Under the pieces are notes generated by a model. It had not been told where the DNA came from and did no database searches. It worked only from the letters and a program-made list of their open reading frames with translations. Shown here one piece after another: positions 10,650 to 19,148 of a stretch of DNA of 64,000 nucleotides (its first letter is position 1; each line of letters begins with the position of its first letter). This stretch comes from Bradyrhizobium sp. B124 (GTDB lineage Bacteria; Pseudomonadota; Alphaproteobacteria; Rhizobiales; Xanthobacteraceae). The stretch covers positions 1,240,001 through 1,304,000 of the forward strand of contig NZ_CP152413.1 of NCBI RefSeq assembly GCF_038967635.1, in the 5' to 3' direction. Both the position numbers and the translations under genes were made by a program.

Positions 10650-11573
10650 TTACTTCTTGCCGCTGGCGGCCGCGACTTCGGCGGCGAAGTCGCTTTCCTG
10701 CTTCTCGATTCCCTCACCGAGAGCATAGTTCACAAAGCCAGCGATTTTGATCGGCCCGCCGACCTTACCCTCAGCTTCCTTCACCGCCTGGGCAACGGAC
10801 TTGCCGCTGTCGTGGATAAAGGCCTGATCGAGCAGGCAGACTTCCTTGTAGTAGGTCTTCAGACCGGAATCGACGATCTTCTCGATGACGTTCTCAGGCT
10901 TGCCCTGCTGGCGGTACTTGTCGGCCAGTACGTCCTTCTCGCGCTTGACGGTCTCCGGGTCGAGCCCGGCCGGATCGAGCGCCAGCGGCTTTGCCGCCGC
11001 GACGTGCATCGCGAGCTGGCGGCCGAGCACCGCGAGCTCGTCAGTCTTGCCGGTGGACTCCAGTGCCACGATCACGCCGATCTTGCCGGCGCCTTCGACG
11101 ACGGCGTTGTGGACGTAGCTTGACACCACGCCCTTGCTCACCTCGAGCGAAGCGGCGCGGCGCAACGTCATGTTCTCGCCGATGGTCGCGATGGCGTCGG
11201 AGATCGCGGTCTCGACGGTGACGTCGCCGACCTTGGCCGCCTTGATCGTCTCGACATTGGCACCGTTATGCAGCGCGACCTGGGCGATCATCTTGACCAG
11301 ACCCTGGAATTGCTCGTTGCGCGCAACGAAGTCGGTCTCCGAATTGACCTCGACCAGCACGCCCTTGGTGCCGGAGGTCAGCGCGCCGATCAGGCCCTCG
11401 GCGGCCACACGGCCGGCCTTCTTGGCGGCCTTGGACAGACCCTTCTTGCGCAGCCAATCCTGCGCGGCCTGCATGTCGCCGTTGTTCTCGGTCAGCGCCG
11501 CCTTGCAATCCATCATGCCCGCGCCGGTCGATTCGCGGAGATCCTTGACCATCGCTGCTGTGATCGTTGCCAT
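10650..11573 (-). CDS. tsf: translation elongation factor Ts
   Basis: Nucleotide exchange factor for EF-Tu. 307 residues. The N-terminal module [24 protein letters not shown] is unmistakable; the TDFVARN motif that contacts EF-Tu appears in [18 protein letters not shown]. The dimerisation/core domain follows with [12 protein letters not shown], and a C-terminal coiled-coil and [21 protein letters not shown] end the protein. It follows rpsB by about 127 bases, the nearly universal rpsB-tsf pair. Confidence 0.97.
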   Translation of the reverse strand: MATITAAMVKDLRESTGAGMMDCKAALTENNGDMQAAQDWLRKKGLSKAAKKAGRVAAEGLIGALTSGTKGVLVEVNSETDFVARNEQFQGLVKMIAQVALHNGANVETIKAAKVGDVTVETAISDAIATIGENMTLRRAASLEVSKGVVSSYVHNAVVEGAGKIGVIVALESTGKTDELAVLGRQLAMHVAAAKPLALDPAGLDPETVKREKDVLADKYRQQGKPENVIEKIVDSGLKTYYKEVCLLDQAFIHDSGKSVAQAVKEAEGKVGGPIKIAGFVNYALGEGIEKQESDFAAEVAAASGKK

Positions 11574-11700
11574 CGTTCAATGTCCTTCTTGCCTGTACAG
11601 AAACCGCGGCGCCCGATGGCGCCGCTGTCAGCGACAGGGAAATCGTTGTTCGTGGAATAGAAGCGGCGGCCGGGCGAGACCCGGCCACGCCGCGTAACCT

Positions 11701-12693
11701 TTATTCCGCTTCGGCGAGCGTCTTGGCCTGGGCAACCCAGGCGTCGGCACGGCTCGGCAGACCGACTTCTTCGCCGATCTTGTGCGCGGTGTCATGGTCG
11801 AGCTCGGCGAGCTGCCAGTAGTGGAAGATGCCGAGGTCGTTGAGCTTCTTCTCGATCGTACCGGACACGCCGGTGAGCTTCTTGAGATTGTCGGCGGTGC
11901 CGCGCGGACCAGCGAGGCCCTGGAAGCCGGACGGCGCAGCCGCCGGGAGCTCTTCCTGCACGGGCGCAGCCGACGCACCGATATCGATTCCGGAATCGCC
12001 CTGCGCACGCGAGATGCCGTCGATGGCGGCGCGCGCCACGAGATCGCAATACAGCGAGATCGCGCGGCCGGCGTCGTCATTGCCCGGCACCACATAGGTG
12101 ATGCCCTTGGGGTCCGAATTGGTGTCGACGATCGCAGCGACCGGGATGTTGAGCCGCTGGGCTTCCTGGATCGCGATGTCTTCCTTGTTGGTGTCGATCA
12201 CGAAGATCATGTCGGGAAGACCGCCCATGTCCTTGATGCCGCCAAGCGAACGGTCGAGCTTGTCGCGCTCGCGCTGCAGCGTCAGCCGCTCCTTCTTGGT
12301 GTAGGAGCTGGCTTCGCCCGACGAGAGCACGTCGTCGAGATGGCGCAGCCGCTTGATCGAGGCCGAGATCGTCTTCCAGTTGGTCAGCGTACCGCCGAGC
12401 CAGCGCGAGTTGACGAAATACTGGGCCGAACGCTTGGCCGCATCGGCAACGCCGTCCTGGGCCGAGCGCTTGGTGCCGACGAACAGGATGCGGCCGCCCT
12501 TGGCGACGGTATCGCTGACCGCCTGCAAGGCACGGTGCAGCATCGGCACGGTCTGCGCGAGGTCGATGATGTGGATGTTGTTGCGGGCGCCGAAGATGTA
12601 ATCCTGCATCTTCGGGTTCCAGCGGTGGGACTGGTGGCCAAAGTGAACGCCAGCTTCCAAGAGCTGACGCATGTTGAATTCGGGCAGCGACAT
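11701..12693 (-). CDS. rpsB: 30S ribosomal protein S2 with C-terminal helix-hairpin-helix extension
   Basis: Small-subunit protein near the mRNA exit platform. 330 residues from [20 protein letters not shown], versus about 240 for a minimal S2. The S2 core is complete ([68 protein letters not shown]). After an Ala/Pro-rich linker, residues about 265-330 form an extra domain: [21 protein letters not shown] then [21 protein letters not shown], which fits the helix-hairpin-helix module found as a tail on several rhizobial proteins. The start at 12693 is set by homology; upstream in-frame codons fall in the leader. Confidence 0.95.
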   Translation of the reverse strand: MSLPEFNMRQLLEAGVHFGHQSHRWNPKMQDYIFGARNNIHIIDLAQTVPMLHRALQAVSDTVAKGGRILFVGTKRSAQDGVADAAKRSAQYFVNSRWLGGTLTNWKTISASIKRLRHLDDVLSSGEASSYTKKERLTLQRERDKLDRSLGGIKDMGGLPDMIFVIDTNKEDIAIQEAQRLNIPVAAIVDTNSDPKGITYVVPGNDDAGRAISLYCDLVARAAIDGISRAQGDSGIDIGASAAPVQEELPAAAPSGFQGLAGPRGTADNLKKLTGVSGTIEKKLNDLGIFHYWQLAELDHDTAHKIGEEVGLPSRADAWVAQAKTLAEAE

Positions 12694-12805
12694 AGATCTA
12701 ATTCTCCGGTTGGTTCCTCCGGAAACGTGTGAGCAAACGAGCCTGAATGGCCCGGTTGCCACCGGACGGCCTTTGAGAGCCATGTTTCCGTGTGAGATGG
12801 CGCGG

Positions 12806-12833
12806 TATATAGCGCGATTTGCGCCAGAAGCAA
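12806..12833 (-). promoter_or_regulatory. candidate promoter for rpsB-tsf
   Basis: On the minus strand TTGCTT (12828-12833), a 16-base spacer and TATATA (12806-12811). It would start transcription near 12799 and give a leader of about 105 bases, suited to leader-mediated autoregulation by S2, which is known in other bacteria but not visible here. The remainder of 12694-12952 holds no supported gene. Confidence 0.4.
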
Positions 12834-12952
12834 GGAAATACGGCCGGTACAGCGGCCGGACGGGCCCTTTGAGCCCCGAAACTGATCCGTTTTGCGCCAA
12901 ATGGCCCGGTATGGCCGGCCAAGGCCCCCGCCAAGATCCCGCCGGGCGATCC

Positions 12953-13480
12953 CTATTGCGCCAATTGTAGCTCCGCCAGCGTCGAGCGCGCGGTCGCCTC
13001 GTCCAGCGCTACGAAATCGGCCGGCCCCGGATTGGCGGCGTTCGCGGTCGCAGCCGACGCGACGAAGCCACCAACCAAACCGCCCACCATCGACACGCCG
13101 GTGACGGAGTCGTGGCGCTCGCTCGATCTCAACAGAAAGAAATAGGTGCGGCCCGGCTCGGTTGCGAAGTTTAAGGTGGTGTCGCCGGGAAACATCACTT
13201 CGCTCGCGACCAGTTGATGACGGCCGGCGGGGCGATCGGCGAACGCGTAGGTCCCGAATGCGACCTTGCCGATCGGCTCGCCATCAAGCTTCAGGTCGCA
13301 GGCGCAAAACGCCATGCTCAGACCCTTGCGTTTTTGCTGGAGCACGACGACGCGGGAATGTCCCGGCTTCGGTGGCCCGAACTTCTGCGAGATCGCCGCA
13401 TAGTCGGTGCCGACACCATCGCTCACGCAGCCCGACACCATCAACACACCGGCCAGCAAGGCCGCGTAACGTCCAAACAT
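12953..13480 (-). CDS. DUF2846-type outer-membrane lipoprotein
   Basis: 175 residues from [20 protein letters not shown], a lipoprotein signal with lipobox V-S-G-C; the Cys would be lipidated after cleavage. The body fits the DUF2846 beta-sandwich pattern: a [10 protein letters not shown] strand, then [26 protein letters not shown] and [13 protein letters not shown] glycine-rich hydrophobic stretch ([15 protein letters not shown]) near residue 130 is unusual for a soluble domain. Function is unknown. The start at 13480 is preferred over one 15 codons earlier because it puts the Arg directly before the hydrophobic core. It is separated from dnaE by about 110 bases on the same strand. Confidence 0.8.
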   Translation of the reverse strand: MFGRYAALLAGVLMVSGCVSDGVGTDYAAISQKFGPPKPGHSRVVVLQQKRKGLSMAFCACDLKLDGEPIGKVAFGTYAFADRPAGRHQLVASEVMFPGDTTLNFATEPGRTYFFLLRSSERHDSVTGVSMVGGLVGGFVASAATANAANPGPADFVALDEATARSTLAELQLAQ

Positions 13481-13590
13481 CCGGCCCCCGAAATTCCAAG
13501 CGGGCGGGACCATAGAAAGAAGCACGGTGTGGTTGCAATAGTGCTTAAGCCGAAGCCATTAGATTTCCGCAGCGTCGGCGGGATCGTCGT

Positions 13591-16500
13591 CTACAGCGTC
13601 TGCACGTCGACCACGCCCGCGACCGCCTTGATCGCGCCGGCGATCTGCGGCGAGACCTTGTAGCGGCCGGGCAGCTTCATCTCGACCTCGGTTTCGAGGT
13701 CCAGCATCATCACCAGCGAGACGTCGCCATCGGCGCCAGCCGCGGGTGGCGGCGCGGAGGCCGGCTTCACCGCTGGTGCCTTTGCGGAAGCGCCCGGGGC
13801 GGCCGCGGCGTCCGGCATGTTGAGCCGGCGTGCGATCGAATCCAGCGGCTTGGTGTCGCGCACGAAGATCCGCAGACCCTTTTGCGTCTTGGCAGCGGCG
13901 TGATCCAGCGGCTCGGCGTGCAGCACCCTCGCCCGTACATCCTCACCCTGCAGCTCGGCGCCGAGCTGCAGCAGCACGGCCGCGCCGGGCTCCAGCACAT
14001 CGCGGTACTGCGCGAGGCCCTCGGAGAACAACACCGCCTCGAAATGGCCGGTCGGATCCGACAGGCCCATGATGCCCATCTTGTTGCCGGTCTTGGTGCG
14101 CCGCTCCATGCGCGACACCACGGTTGCCGCGACCTTGCCCGCTGTCGCGCCGGTCTTCACCGCACGCGAGAACTCCGCCCAGGATTGCACGCGCAGCCGC
14201 TTCAGCGCGGTCGCGTAGTCGTCGAGCGGATGACCCGACAGGAAGAAGCCGATCGCATCATATTCGCGCCGCAGCCGGTCCGCGGGCAGCCATGGCTCGA
14301 CCTGCGGCAGCATGATGCTGGGCGCATCCGGAGCGCTGCCGAACATGTCGTTCTGGCCCGAGGTTGCCGCCTCGTGGCTGCGCTGGCAGGCGGCCAGGAT
14401 CGCATCGGCTCCGGCGAACACGCGGGCCCGGTTCGGGTCCAGCGTGTCGAACGCGCCGGCCGCCGCAAGGCTTTCGATGATCCGCTTGTTGACGGCGCGC
14501 GGGCTCACCCTTGCTGCGAAATCGGCGAGCGAGGTGAAGGCGCCCTTCCTGTTGCGCTCCTCGATGATCTGCTCCACCGCCTGGATGCCGACACCCTTCA
14601 GCGCGGCGAGCGCGTAGTAGATCGTGTTGCCGCTGACCTCGAAGGTCGGGCCGGAGCGATTGATGTTGGGCGCTTCGACCTTGATGCCGAGCCGCTGCGC
14701 CTCGGAGCGGAATTCGGAGAGCTTGTCGGTGTTGTTGAGTTCGAGCGTCATCGACGCAGCGAGGAACTCGACCGGGTAATGCGCCTTCATATAGGCGGTG
14801 TGGTACGACACCAGCGCATAGGCCGCCGCGTGGCTCTTGTTGAAGCCGTAGTCGGCGAACTTGGCGAGCAGCTCGAAGATCGTCTCCGCCTGCCCCTTCC
14901 CAACGCCGTTCTTCATCGCGCCGGCGACGAAGATGTCGCGCTGCTTGTCCATTTCGGCGCGGATCTTCTTGCCCATCGCGCGGCGCAGCAGGTCGGCCTG
15001 GCCGAGCGAATAGCCCGCCATCTGCTGCGCGATCTGCATCACCTGTTCCTGATAGATGATGACGCCGAAGGTCTCCTTCAGGATCGGCTCCAGGATCGGA
15101 TGCAGATATTCCGACTCCTCATCGCCGTGCTTGCGCGCGCAATAGGTCGGGATGTTCGCCATCGGGCCCGGGCGATACAGCGCCACCAGCGCGATGATGT
15201 CCTCGAAGCGGTCCGGCCGCATGTCGATCAGCGCGCGCCGCATGCCCTGGCTTTCCACCTGGAACACGCCGACGACGTCGCCCCGGGCCAGCATCTGGTA
15301 ACTCGGCGCATCGTCGATCGGCAGCGTCGCGAGATCGACGTGCACATCGCGCTGCTTGAGCAGCTTGACCGCGACATCGAGCACCGTCAGCGTCTTGAGG
15401 CCGAGGAAGTCGAACTTCACGAGGCCGGCCGGCTCGACCCATTTCATGTTGAACTGGGTGACCGGCATGTCCGATTTCGGATCGCGGTACATCGGCACCA
15501 GCTCGCTCAGCGGCCGGTCGCCGATCACGATACCGGCAGCGTGGGTCGAGGCGTGGCGCGTCAGGCCCTCGAGGCGCTGCGCGATGTCGAACGCACGCGC
15601 CACCACCGGATCCTCGTCGCGGAACGCCTGTAGCTTGGGCTCGCCTTCGATCGCCTGCGCCAGCGTCACGGGAGCCGCGGGGTTCTGCGGCACCAGCTTG
15701 GTCAGCTTGTCGACCTGCCCGTACGGCATCTGCAGCACGCGCCCGACGTCGCGCAGCACGCCGCGCGCCTGCAGCGTACCGAAGGTGATGATCTGCGCCA
15801 CCTGGTCGCGGCCGTAGCGTTCCTGCACGTACTGGATCACCTCGCCGCGGCGGTCCTGGCAGAAGTCGATGTCGAAATCCGGCATCGAGACGCGCTCTGG
15901 ATTGAGGAAGCGCTCGAACAGCAGGGCGAAGCGCATCGGATCGAGGTCGGTGATGGTGAGCACCCAGGCGACCAGTGAGCCCGCACCGGAGCCGCGGCCC
16001 GGTCCGACCGGAATGCCCTGCGCCTTCGCCCATTTGATGAAGTCCGAGACGATCAGGAAGTAGCCCGCATATTTCATGCGGGTGATGACGTCGAGCTCGA
16101 AAGCCAGTCGCTTGCTGTAGTCCTCCTCGGTCATTCCCGGCGAGAGACCGTGCACCCGCAGGCGGTTGGCGAGCCCCTCCTCGGCCTGGCGCTTCAGCTC
16201 GGCGGCTTCGTCCGCGGCGGCATCGGAGCTGGCGGCGGCGCCGACCGTGAAGAACGGCAGGATCGGCTTGCGGGTCTTCGGCCGGAACGAGCAGCGCTCG
16301 GCGATCTCCAGCGTCGAGGCCAGCGCCTCCGGAATATCGGCAAACAGCACCGCCATTTCCGCGCGGGTCTTGAAGCGGTGATCCGGGGTCAGCTGCTCGC
16401 GGTTGGTCTCGGCGATCAAGTGGCCGCCGGCGATGCACAGCAGCGCATCATGCGATTCGTAGTCGTCACTGCTGGCGAAATACGGCTCGTTGGTCGCAAC

Positions 16501-17115
16501 CAGCGGCAGGCCCTTGCTGTAGGCGAGATCGATCAGACCGCCCTCGGTGCGGCGCTCCTTGTCGATGCCGTGGCGTTGCAATTCGATGTAGAGACGATCG
16601 CCGAACAGACTCGCCAGGCGTTCGCAGCGGGTCGCGGCCAGCGCGGCCTGCTCGGCGCGCAGCGCCAGCGCGATCGGCCCGTCGGGACCACCGGTCAGCG
16701 CGATCAGATCCTCGGCGTCGTCGGTGAGCCAGTCGAGCTTGATGTGCGGGGTCTGGTTGACCGGTGTCTCCAGGAACGCCCGCGAGTTCAGCCGCATCAG
16801 GCTGCGGTAGCCGCGCTCGCGGGCCGCCAGCAGCACGATTCGCGTCGGCCCCGTCGTCGCCAGGATGCTCCGCGTATTGGGGTCGACATCGCCGAAATCC
16901 ACCGCCAGCTCGCAGCCGACGATCGGCTGGATGCCGTAGCCGGCCATCTTGTCGGAGAATTCCAGCGCCCCGAACATGTTGTCGGTGTCGGTGAGCGCCA
17001 GCGCCGGCTGGCGGTCGGCCTTGGCGAGCTCGCCGAGCTTGGCGATCTTGATCGAGCCCTTCAGCAGCGAATAGGCGGAATGGACGTGAAGATGAACGAA
17101 TCCGGCATTCGGCAT
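13591..17115 (-). CDS. dnaE: DNA polymerase III alpha subunit (replicative DnaE1 type)
   Basis: Catalytic subunit of the replicative polymerase. 1174 residues. The N-terminal PHP domain starts FVHLHVHSAYSLLKG with the metal-type HLHVHS motif. The polymerase palm carries the catalytic acids in PDFDIDFCQDRRGEV, preceded by GPGRGSGAGSLVAWVL. Thumb and fingers include SFRDEDP-like and VSYHTAYMKAHYPVEFLAA segments; a helix-hairpin-helix region follows (LKGVGIQAVEQII), then an OB-fold near residue 1000 and a C-terminal tau-binding region. It is the replicative type rather than error-prone DnaE2/ImuC: the order, length and absence of imuA/imuB neighbours all agree. Its promoter must lie in 17116-17305. 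Confidence 0.96.
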   Translation of the reverse strand: MPNAGFVHLHVHSAYSLLKGSIKIAKLGELAKADRQPALALTDTDNMFGALEFSDKMAGYGIQPIVGCELAVDFGDVDPNTRSILATTGPTRIVLLAARERGYRSLMRLNSRAFLETPVNQTPHIKLDWLTDDAEDLIALTGGPDGPIALALRAEQAALAATRCERLASLFGDRLYIELQRHGIDKERRTEGGLIDLAYSKGLPLVATNEPYFASSDDYESHDALLCIAGGHLIAETNREQLTPDHRFKTRAEMAVLFADIPEALASTLEIAERCSFRPKTRKPILPFFTVGAAASSDAAADEAAELKRQAEEGLANRLRVHGLSPGMTEEDYSKRLAFELDVITRMKYAGYFLIVSDFIKWAKAQGIPVGPGRGSGAGSLVAWVLTITDLDPMRFALLFERFLNPERVSMPDFDIDFCQDRRGEVIQYVQERYGRDQVAQIITFGTLQARGVLRDVGRVLQMPYGQVDKLTKLVPQNPAAPVTLAQAIEGEPKLQAFRDEDPVVARAFDIAQRLEGLTRHASTHAAGIVIGDRPLSELVPMYRDPKSDMPVTQFNMKWVEPAGLVKFDFLGLKTLTVLDVAVKLLKQRDVHVDLATLPIDDAPSYQMLARGDVVGVFQVESQGMRRALIDMRPDRFEDIIALVALYRPGPMANIPTYCARKHGDEESEYLHPILEPILKETFGVIIYQEQVMQIAQQMAGYSLGQADLLRRAMGKKIRAEMDKQRDIFVAGAMKNGVGKGQAETIFELLAKFADYGFNKSHAAAYALVSYHTAYMKAHYPVEFLAASMTLELNNTDKLSEFRSEAQRLGIKVEAPNINRSGPTFEVSGNTIYYALAALKGVGIQAVEQIIEERNRKGAFTSLADFAARVSPRAVNKRIIESLAAAGAFDTLDPNRARVFAGADAILAACQRSHEAATSGQNDMFGSAPDAPSIMLPQVEPWLPADRLRREYDAIGFFLSGHPLDDYATALKRLRVQSWAEFSRAVKTGATAGKVAATVVSRMERRTKTGNKMGIMGLSDPTGHFEAVLFSEGLAQYRDVLEPGAAVLLQLGAELQGEDVRARVLHAEPLDHAAAKTQKGLRIFVRDTKPLDSIARRLNMPDAAAAPGASAKAPAVKPASAPPPAAGADGDVSLVMMLDLETEVEMKLPGRYKVSPQIAGAIKAVAGVVDVQTL

Positions 17116-17213
17116 GGCTGCTCGGGGGTCTCTTGAAGGCAGGGATGGCGCGAGTGCCCAAGCCGGAGCTCGAAAGCATCAGACCCGACTCGCATCCCCA
17201 TCGTGGGGCCTCG

Positions 17214-17254
17214 GCCCTGCCAAGTCCACGCCGAACACGGCGTGGCGGCAGGGC
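17214..17254. repeat. long two-part hairpin between dnaE and the SOS microprotein gene
   Basis: Outer stem GCCCTGCC (17214-17221) with GGCAGGGC (17247-17254), inner stem CCACGCCG (17226-17233) with CGGCGTGG (17238-17245) and an AACA loop. Sixteen perfect pairs. No strong T-run follows on the minus strand. It could end or stabilise the small transcript above it, or fold in the dnaE leader. Confidence 0.6.
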
Positions 17255-17305
17255 GTCCCGCTTTTCCCCAGAAGCAACCTATGCCCCTGTCCCTGCGGGC
17301 ACATT

Positions 17306-17404
17306 TCAGAACTGGGTGATCAGCTGGGCCCAAACCGCGATCATCCCGACGAACAGCGTGATCGATGCCAGCGCTGCAGCTTCCTGCACGAAAATCTTCA
17401 ACAT
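17306..17404 (-). CDS. 32-residue membrane microprotein under predicted LexA control
   Basis: A very short gene: MLKIFVQEAAALASITLFVG followed by 12 residues ending WAQLITQF. One hydrophobic helix spans about residues 9-30, with an acidic residue at position 8 and a Trp near the far end, so a single-pass inner-membrane peptide is expected. A GGAGA ribosome-binding sequence lies about 9 bases before the ATG. A good promoter with two LexA boxes stands directly upstream (17424-17466). Size, topology and control resemble SidA, the 29-residue SOS-induced division inhibitor of Caulobacter; sequence homology is not shown, so the role is inference. The gene reads toward dnaE. Confidence 0.75.
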   Translation of the reverse strand: MLKIFVQEAAALASITLFVGMIAVWAQLITQF

Positions 17405-17423
17405 GGCCGCTCTCCGTGAACTG

Positions 17424-17466
17424 GAACATATGAAGAACATTGTTCCTTTTTTGTTCTCAGAGTCAA
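17424..17466 (-). promoter_or_regulatory. promoter with two LexA (SOS) boxes
   Basis: Two direct-repeat boxes of the alphaproteobacterial LexA type: GAAC-N7-GAAC at 17424-17438 and GTTC-N7-GTTC at 17442-17456. On the minus strand a -35 TTGACT (17461-17466) and -10 ACAATG (17438-17443) are 17 bases apart, so one box fills the spacer and the other covers the start site. Repression by LexA and release after DNA damage are predicted. Confidence 0.8.
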
Positions 17467-17517
17467 GCGAGGGTAGTGGGTCAGTTTGAAAGCTGACCGC
17501 GAAAGAAAATCCCTTGG

Positions 17518-17646
17518 TTAATCGTGGCGGGAGCTGGCAGCGCCTCTAGTTCTATTCTCCAGTAGCCAGCCCTGCGACTTCGCGCGCGCCCATTCCAGCG
17601 CTTCATCCCTGCTCTGAAAGCCGAAGACGCTATCGACCTTTAGCAC
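17518..17646 (-). pseudogene. fragment of a small gene (C-terminal part only)
   Basis: A GTG-started frame of 42 codons, MLKVDSVFGFQSRDEALEWA then RAKSQGWLLENRTRG. The 'F.FQSRDEA..WA...S..WL' pattern looks like the C-terminal end of a small rhizobial protein whose N-terminal half is missing. It follows the decayed gene at 17660-17852. No good ribosome-binding site is visible. Most likely a remnant; a functional short protein is not excluded. Confidence 0.35.
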
Positions 17647-17659
17647 CTGCCCTGGCGAT

Positions 17660-17852
17660 CTACGCGACGTTCTTTGTAAGGTTTGCCACCGTCACCCTGC
17701 CGCCCTTGACGCCGCCCAGCTTGCCACGATGGACGGCAGCCAGGTCTTTGCGCTCTTCCTCCGGCGTAGGATCGCGGTCAGGCGCCTCGCCCGTAGCAAT
17801 ATCAATGATCCGCTTGGCGAGCTGGTTGGGCCTCTGGGGCGTTTAGGGTCAT
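17660..17852 (-). pseudogene. frameshifted small 'KGG'-type basic protein gene
   Basis: The codons read NQLAKRIIDIATGEAPDRDP then TPEEERKDLAAVHRGKLGG and VKGGRVTVANLTKNVA before a TAG. This is the layout of small rhizobial proteins of form 'KRP.DPNQLAK.IIDIATGE...PTPEE..KD.AAV..G..GG..GG..RA..LT'. The matching N-terminus (PKRPRG) lies in another frame, so an indel near 17830 has split the gene, and the usual C-terminal IAKKAA tail follows after the stop. The ATG at 17852 overlaps the stop of the upstream 45-codon gene (ATGA), which shows it was once translationally coupled. Confidence 0.55.
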
Positions 17853-17986
17853 TTGTGCGATTTTTTATGCGCCACGATGGTTTGGACGACGTCATCGTCA
17901 TCAGCATCGAAGGCCAAGTAACCAATGACCATCCATCCGGCGCACACTCCGAAAATGACCAAGGCCGCTTTTAGCCACCGTCCCAT
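17849..17986 (-). CDS. small single-pass membrane protein, unknown function
   Basis: 45 residues: MGRWLKAALVIFGVCAGWMV, then IGYLAFDADDDDVVQTIVAH and a Lys/His tail KKSHK. A positive N-terminus followed by about 20 hydrophobic residues predicts one membrane helix, with an acidic DADDDD patch just after it. The stop overlaps the start of the decayed KGG-type gene, supporting a real two-gene unit in the past. The ribosome-binding site is weak. I recognise no family. Confidence 0.45.
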   Translation of the reverse strand: MGRWLKAALVIFGVCAGWMVIGYLAFDADDDDVVQTIVAHKKSHK

Positions 17987-18063
17987 GGGAGCAAATATGC
18001 CCCCAGAGCCGGTTGTTTTCCATCCCCGCCCACTCGCCACAATGGCTAATCCGCCAGGCCAAC

Positions 18064-18093
18064 AAAAAACCCCGGGCCGAAGCCCGGGGTTTT
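18064..18093 (-). terminator. bidirectional rho-independent terminator of the Omp31-like gene
   Basis: Perfect stem CCCCGGGC (18070-18077) with GCCCGGGG (18082-18089) and a four-base loop, flanked by six A's on the left and four T's on the right. On the minus strand it gives a GC stem followed by TTTTTT, ideal for ending the gene that stops at 18120. Confidence 0.9.
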
Positions 18094-18119
18094 CGATGCC
18101 GCTTGGATTAAGCGAGCGA

Positions 18120-18854
18120 TCAGTAACGCGCGATGATCGGGCCACCGAACTTGTAGTTCAGACGGCCGAGGACCATGTCGGTGTCGCCACCGGTGTGGAA
18201 GCCGGTCACGCCGACGCCAGCCGGGGTCACGAAGGTCGCACCGTGCGTGTCTTCGAAGATGTGGTTGTATTCGACGCCGAGCGACCAGCCCTGAGTGAAG
18301 GCGAATTCGAGGCCAACGCCGACCGTCGGGCTCCAACGGGTGTCGTAGCCGGTCGAGGACGCCAGCGCGCCGCCCGGTGCCAGGAACTGGTAGTTGCGAT
18401 CGGTGACCGCAGCACCGCCCTTGGCGTACAGCAGGACGTTGTTCCAGGCGTAGCCGATCTGACCGGTGAACAGGCCGAACGCATCGGTCTTCGAGCGAAC
18501 GGTGCCGCCCGGGACCAGCAGGTTGCCGGTGCTGCCGGAGAAGTCAGCCCAGTTGCCCTGAGCTTCCAGACCCCAGACCCAGCCGCCGGTCTGCCAGCGG
18601 TAGCCGACCTGGCCACCGACGGTGCCGCCGTTGGCATCGTAGCTGCCGGCCTGGCCGAAGCCGTCGACCGAACGGTTGTCGTGGCTCTGGCCCCAACCAC
18701 CGTTGATACCGATGTAGAAGCCGGTCCAATCATACACAGCGGCAACCATGGGCGGCGGAGCCTTCGTGTAAGGGCGAGCCGCGAGGTCAGCCGCAGAGGC
18801 AGCGGTCGCGCTGAGCGCGAGCAGGCTGGCGGTGACAAGCAAAATCTTTTTCAT
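18120..18854 (-). CDS. Omp31-like outer membrane beta-barrel protein
   Basis: 244 residues from MKKILLVTASLLALSATAAS; signal peptide cut near ASAA. The mature protein has the usual start of this rhizobial porin-like family, DLAARPYTKAPPPMVAAVYDW followed by TGFYIGINGGWG, then alternating beta strands such as GGQVGYRWQTGGWVWGLEAQ and SPTVGVGLEFAFTQGWSLGV, and ends with an aromatic residue (GGPIIARY). It is an 8-stranded-type barrel of the OmpA-like transmembrane/Omp31 group; transport activity is not established. Monocistronic: strong terminator below and a 290-base leader above, shared with the divergent DUF3551 gene. An alternative start 11 codons upstream is less likely. Confidence 0.9.
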   Translation of the reverse strand: MKKILLVTASLLALSATAASAADLAARPYTKAPPPMVAAVYDWTGFYIGINGGWGQSHDNRSVDGFGQAGSYDANGGTVGGQVGYRWQTGGWVWGLEAQGNWADFSGSTGNLLVPGGTVRSKTDAFGLFTGQIGYAWNNVLLYAKGGAAVTDRNYQFLAPGGALASSTGYDTRWSPTVGVGLEFAFTQGWSLGVEYNHIFEDTHGATFVTPAGVGVTGFHTGGDTDMVLGRLNYKFGGPIIARY

Positions 18855-19052
18855 TTTCCCGTTCCAACTTTTTCTACAGGCCCCCAAGGCCGCGAGACAC
18901 CGTCATAGCAGCCCCCGTCGGAATTGCTGTAACTTCGCTGCAACAGGCAGGCCCAAACGACTTCGCTCAAATTTGAAGTTAATACTGCGTTACAGGCACT
19001 TCTTGGAACTTTCTCCACATAACTGCCGCACAATCTTCACAATTCAAAGCTG

Positions 19053-19072
19053 CTTGCGCGGCTGCGCGCAAG
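19053..19072. repeat. perfect hairpin in the porin/DUF3551 divergent region
   Basis: CTTGCGCG (19053-19060), loop GCTG, CGCGCAAG (19065-19072). It lies about 77 bases before the DUF3551 start and about 200 before the porin start. The rest of 18855-19148 holds no supported gene. Possible regulator site or leader hairpin. Confidence 0.45.
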
Positions 19073-19148
19073 ATCGTGTTGACCGGAACCGGCTTGTCCG
19101 ATTTGGATCGTCGCCGAGATCGAATCTTCGCAGCGATAAGGAATGCCC

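Noticed and set aside
12694..12952. A small gene upstream of rpsB
   Set aside because: Short open frames there lack a ribosome site and overlap the likely leader; only promoter-like boxes were supported.
13591..17115. dnaE as the error-prone SOS polymerase DnaE2/ImuC because LexA boxes lie nearby
   Set aside because: The boxes belong to the promoter of the 32-codon gene; the polymerase is the replicative type and there is no imuA or imuB beside it.
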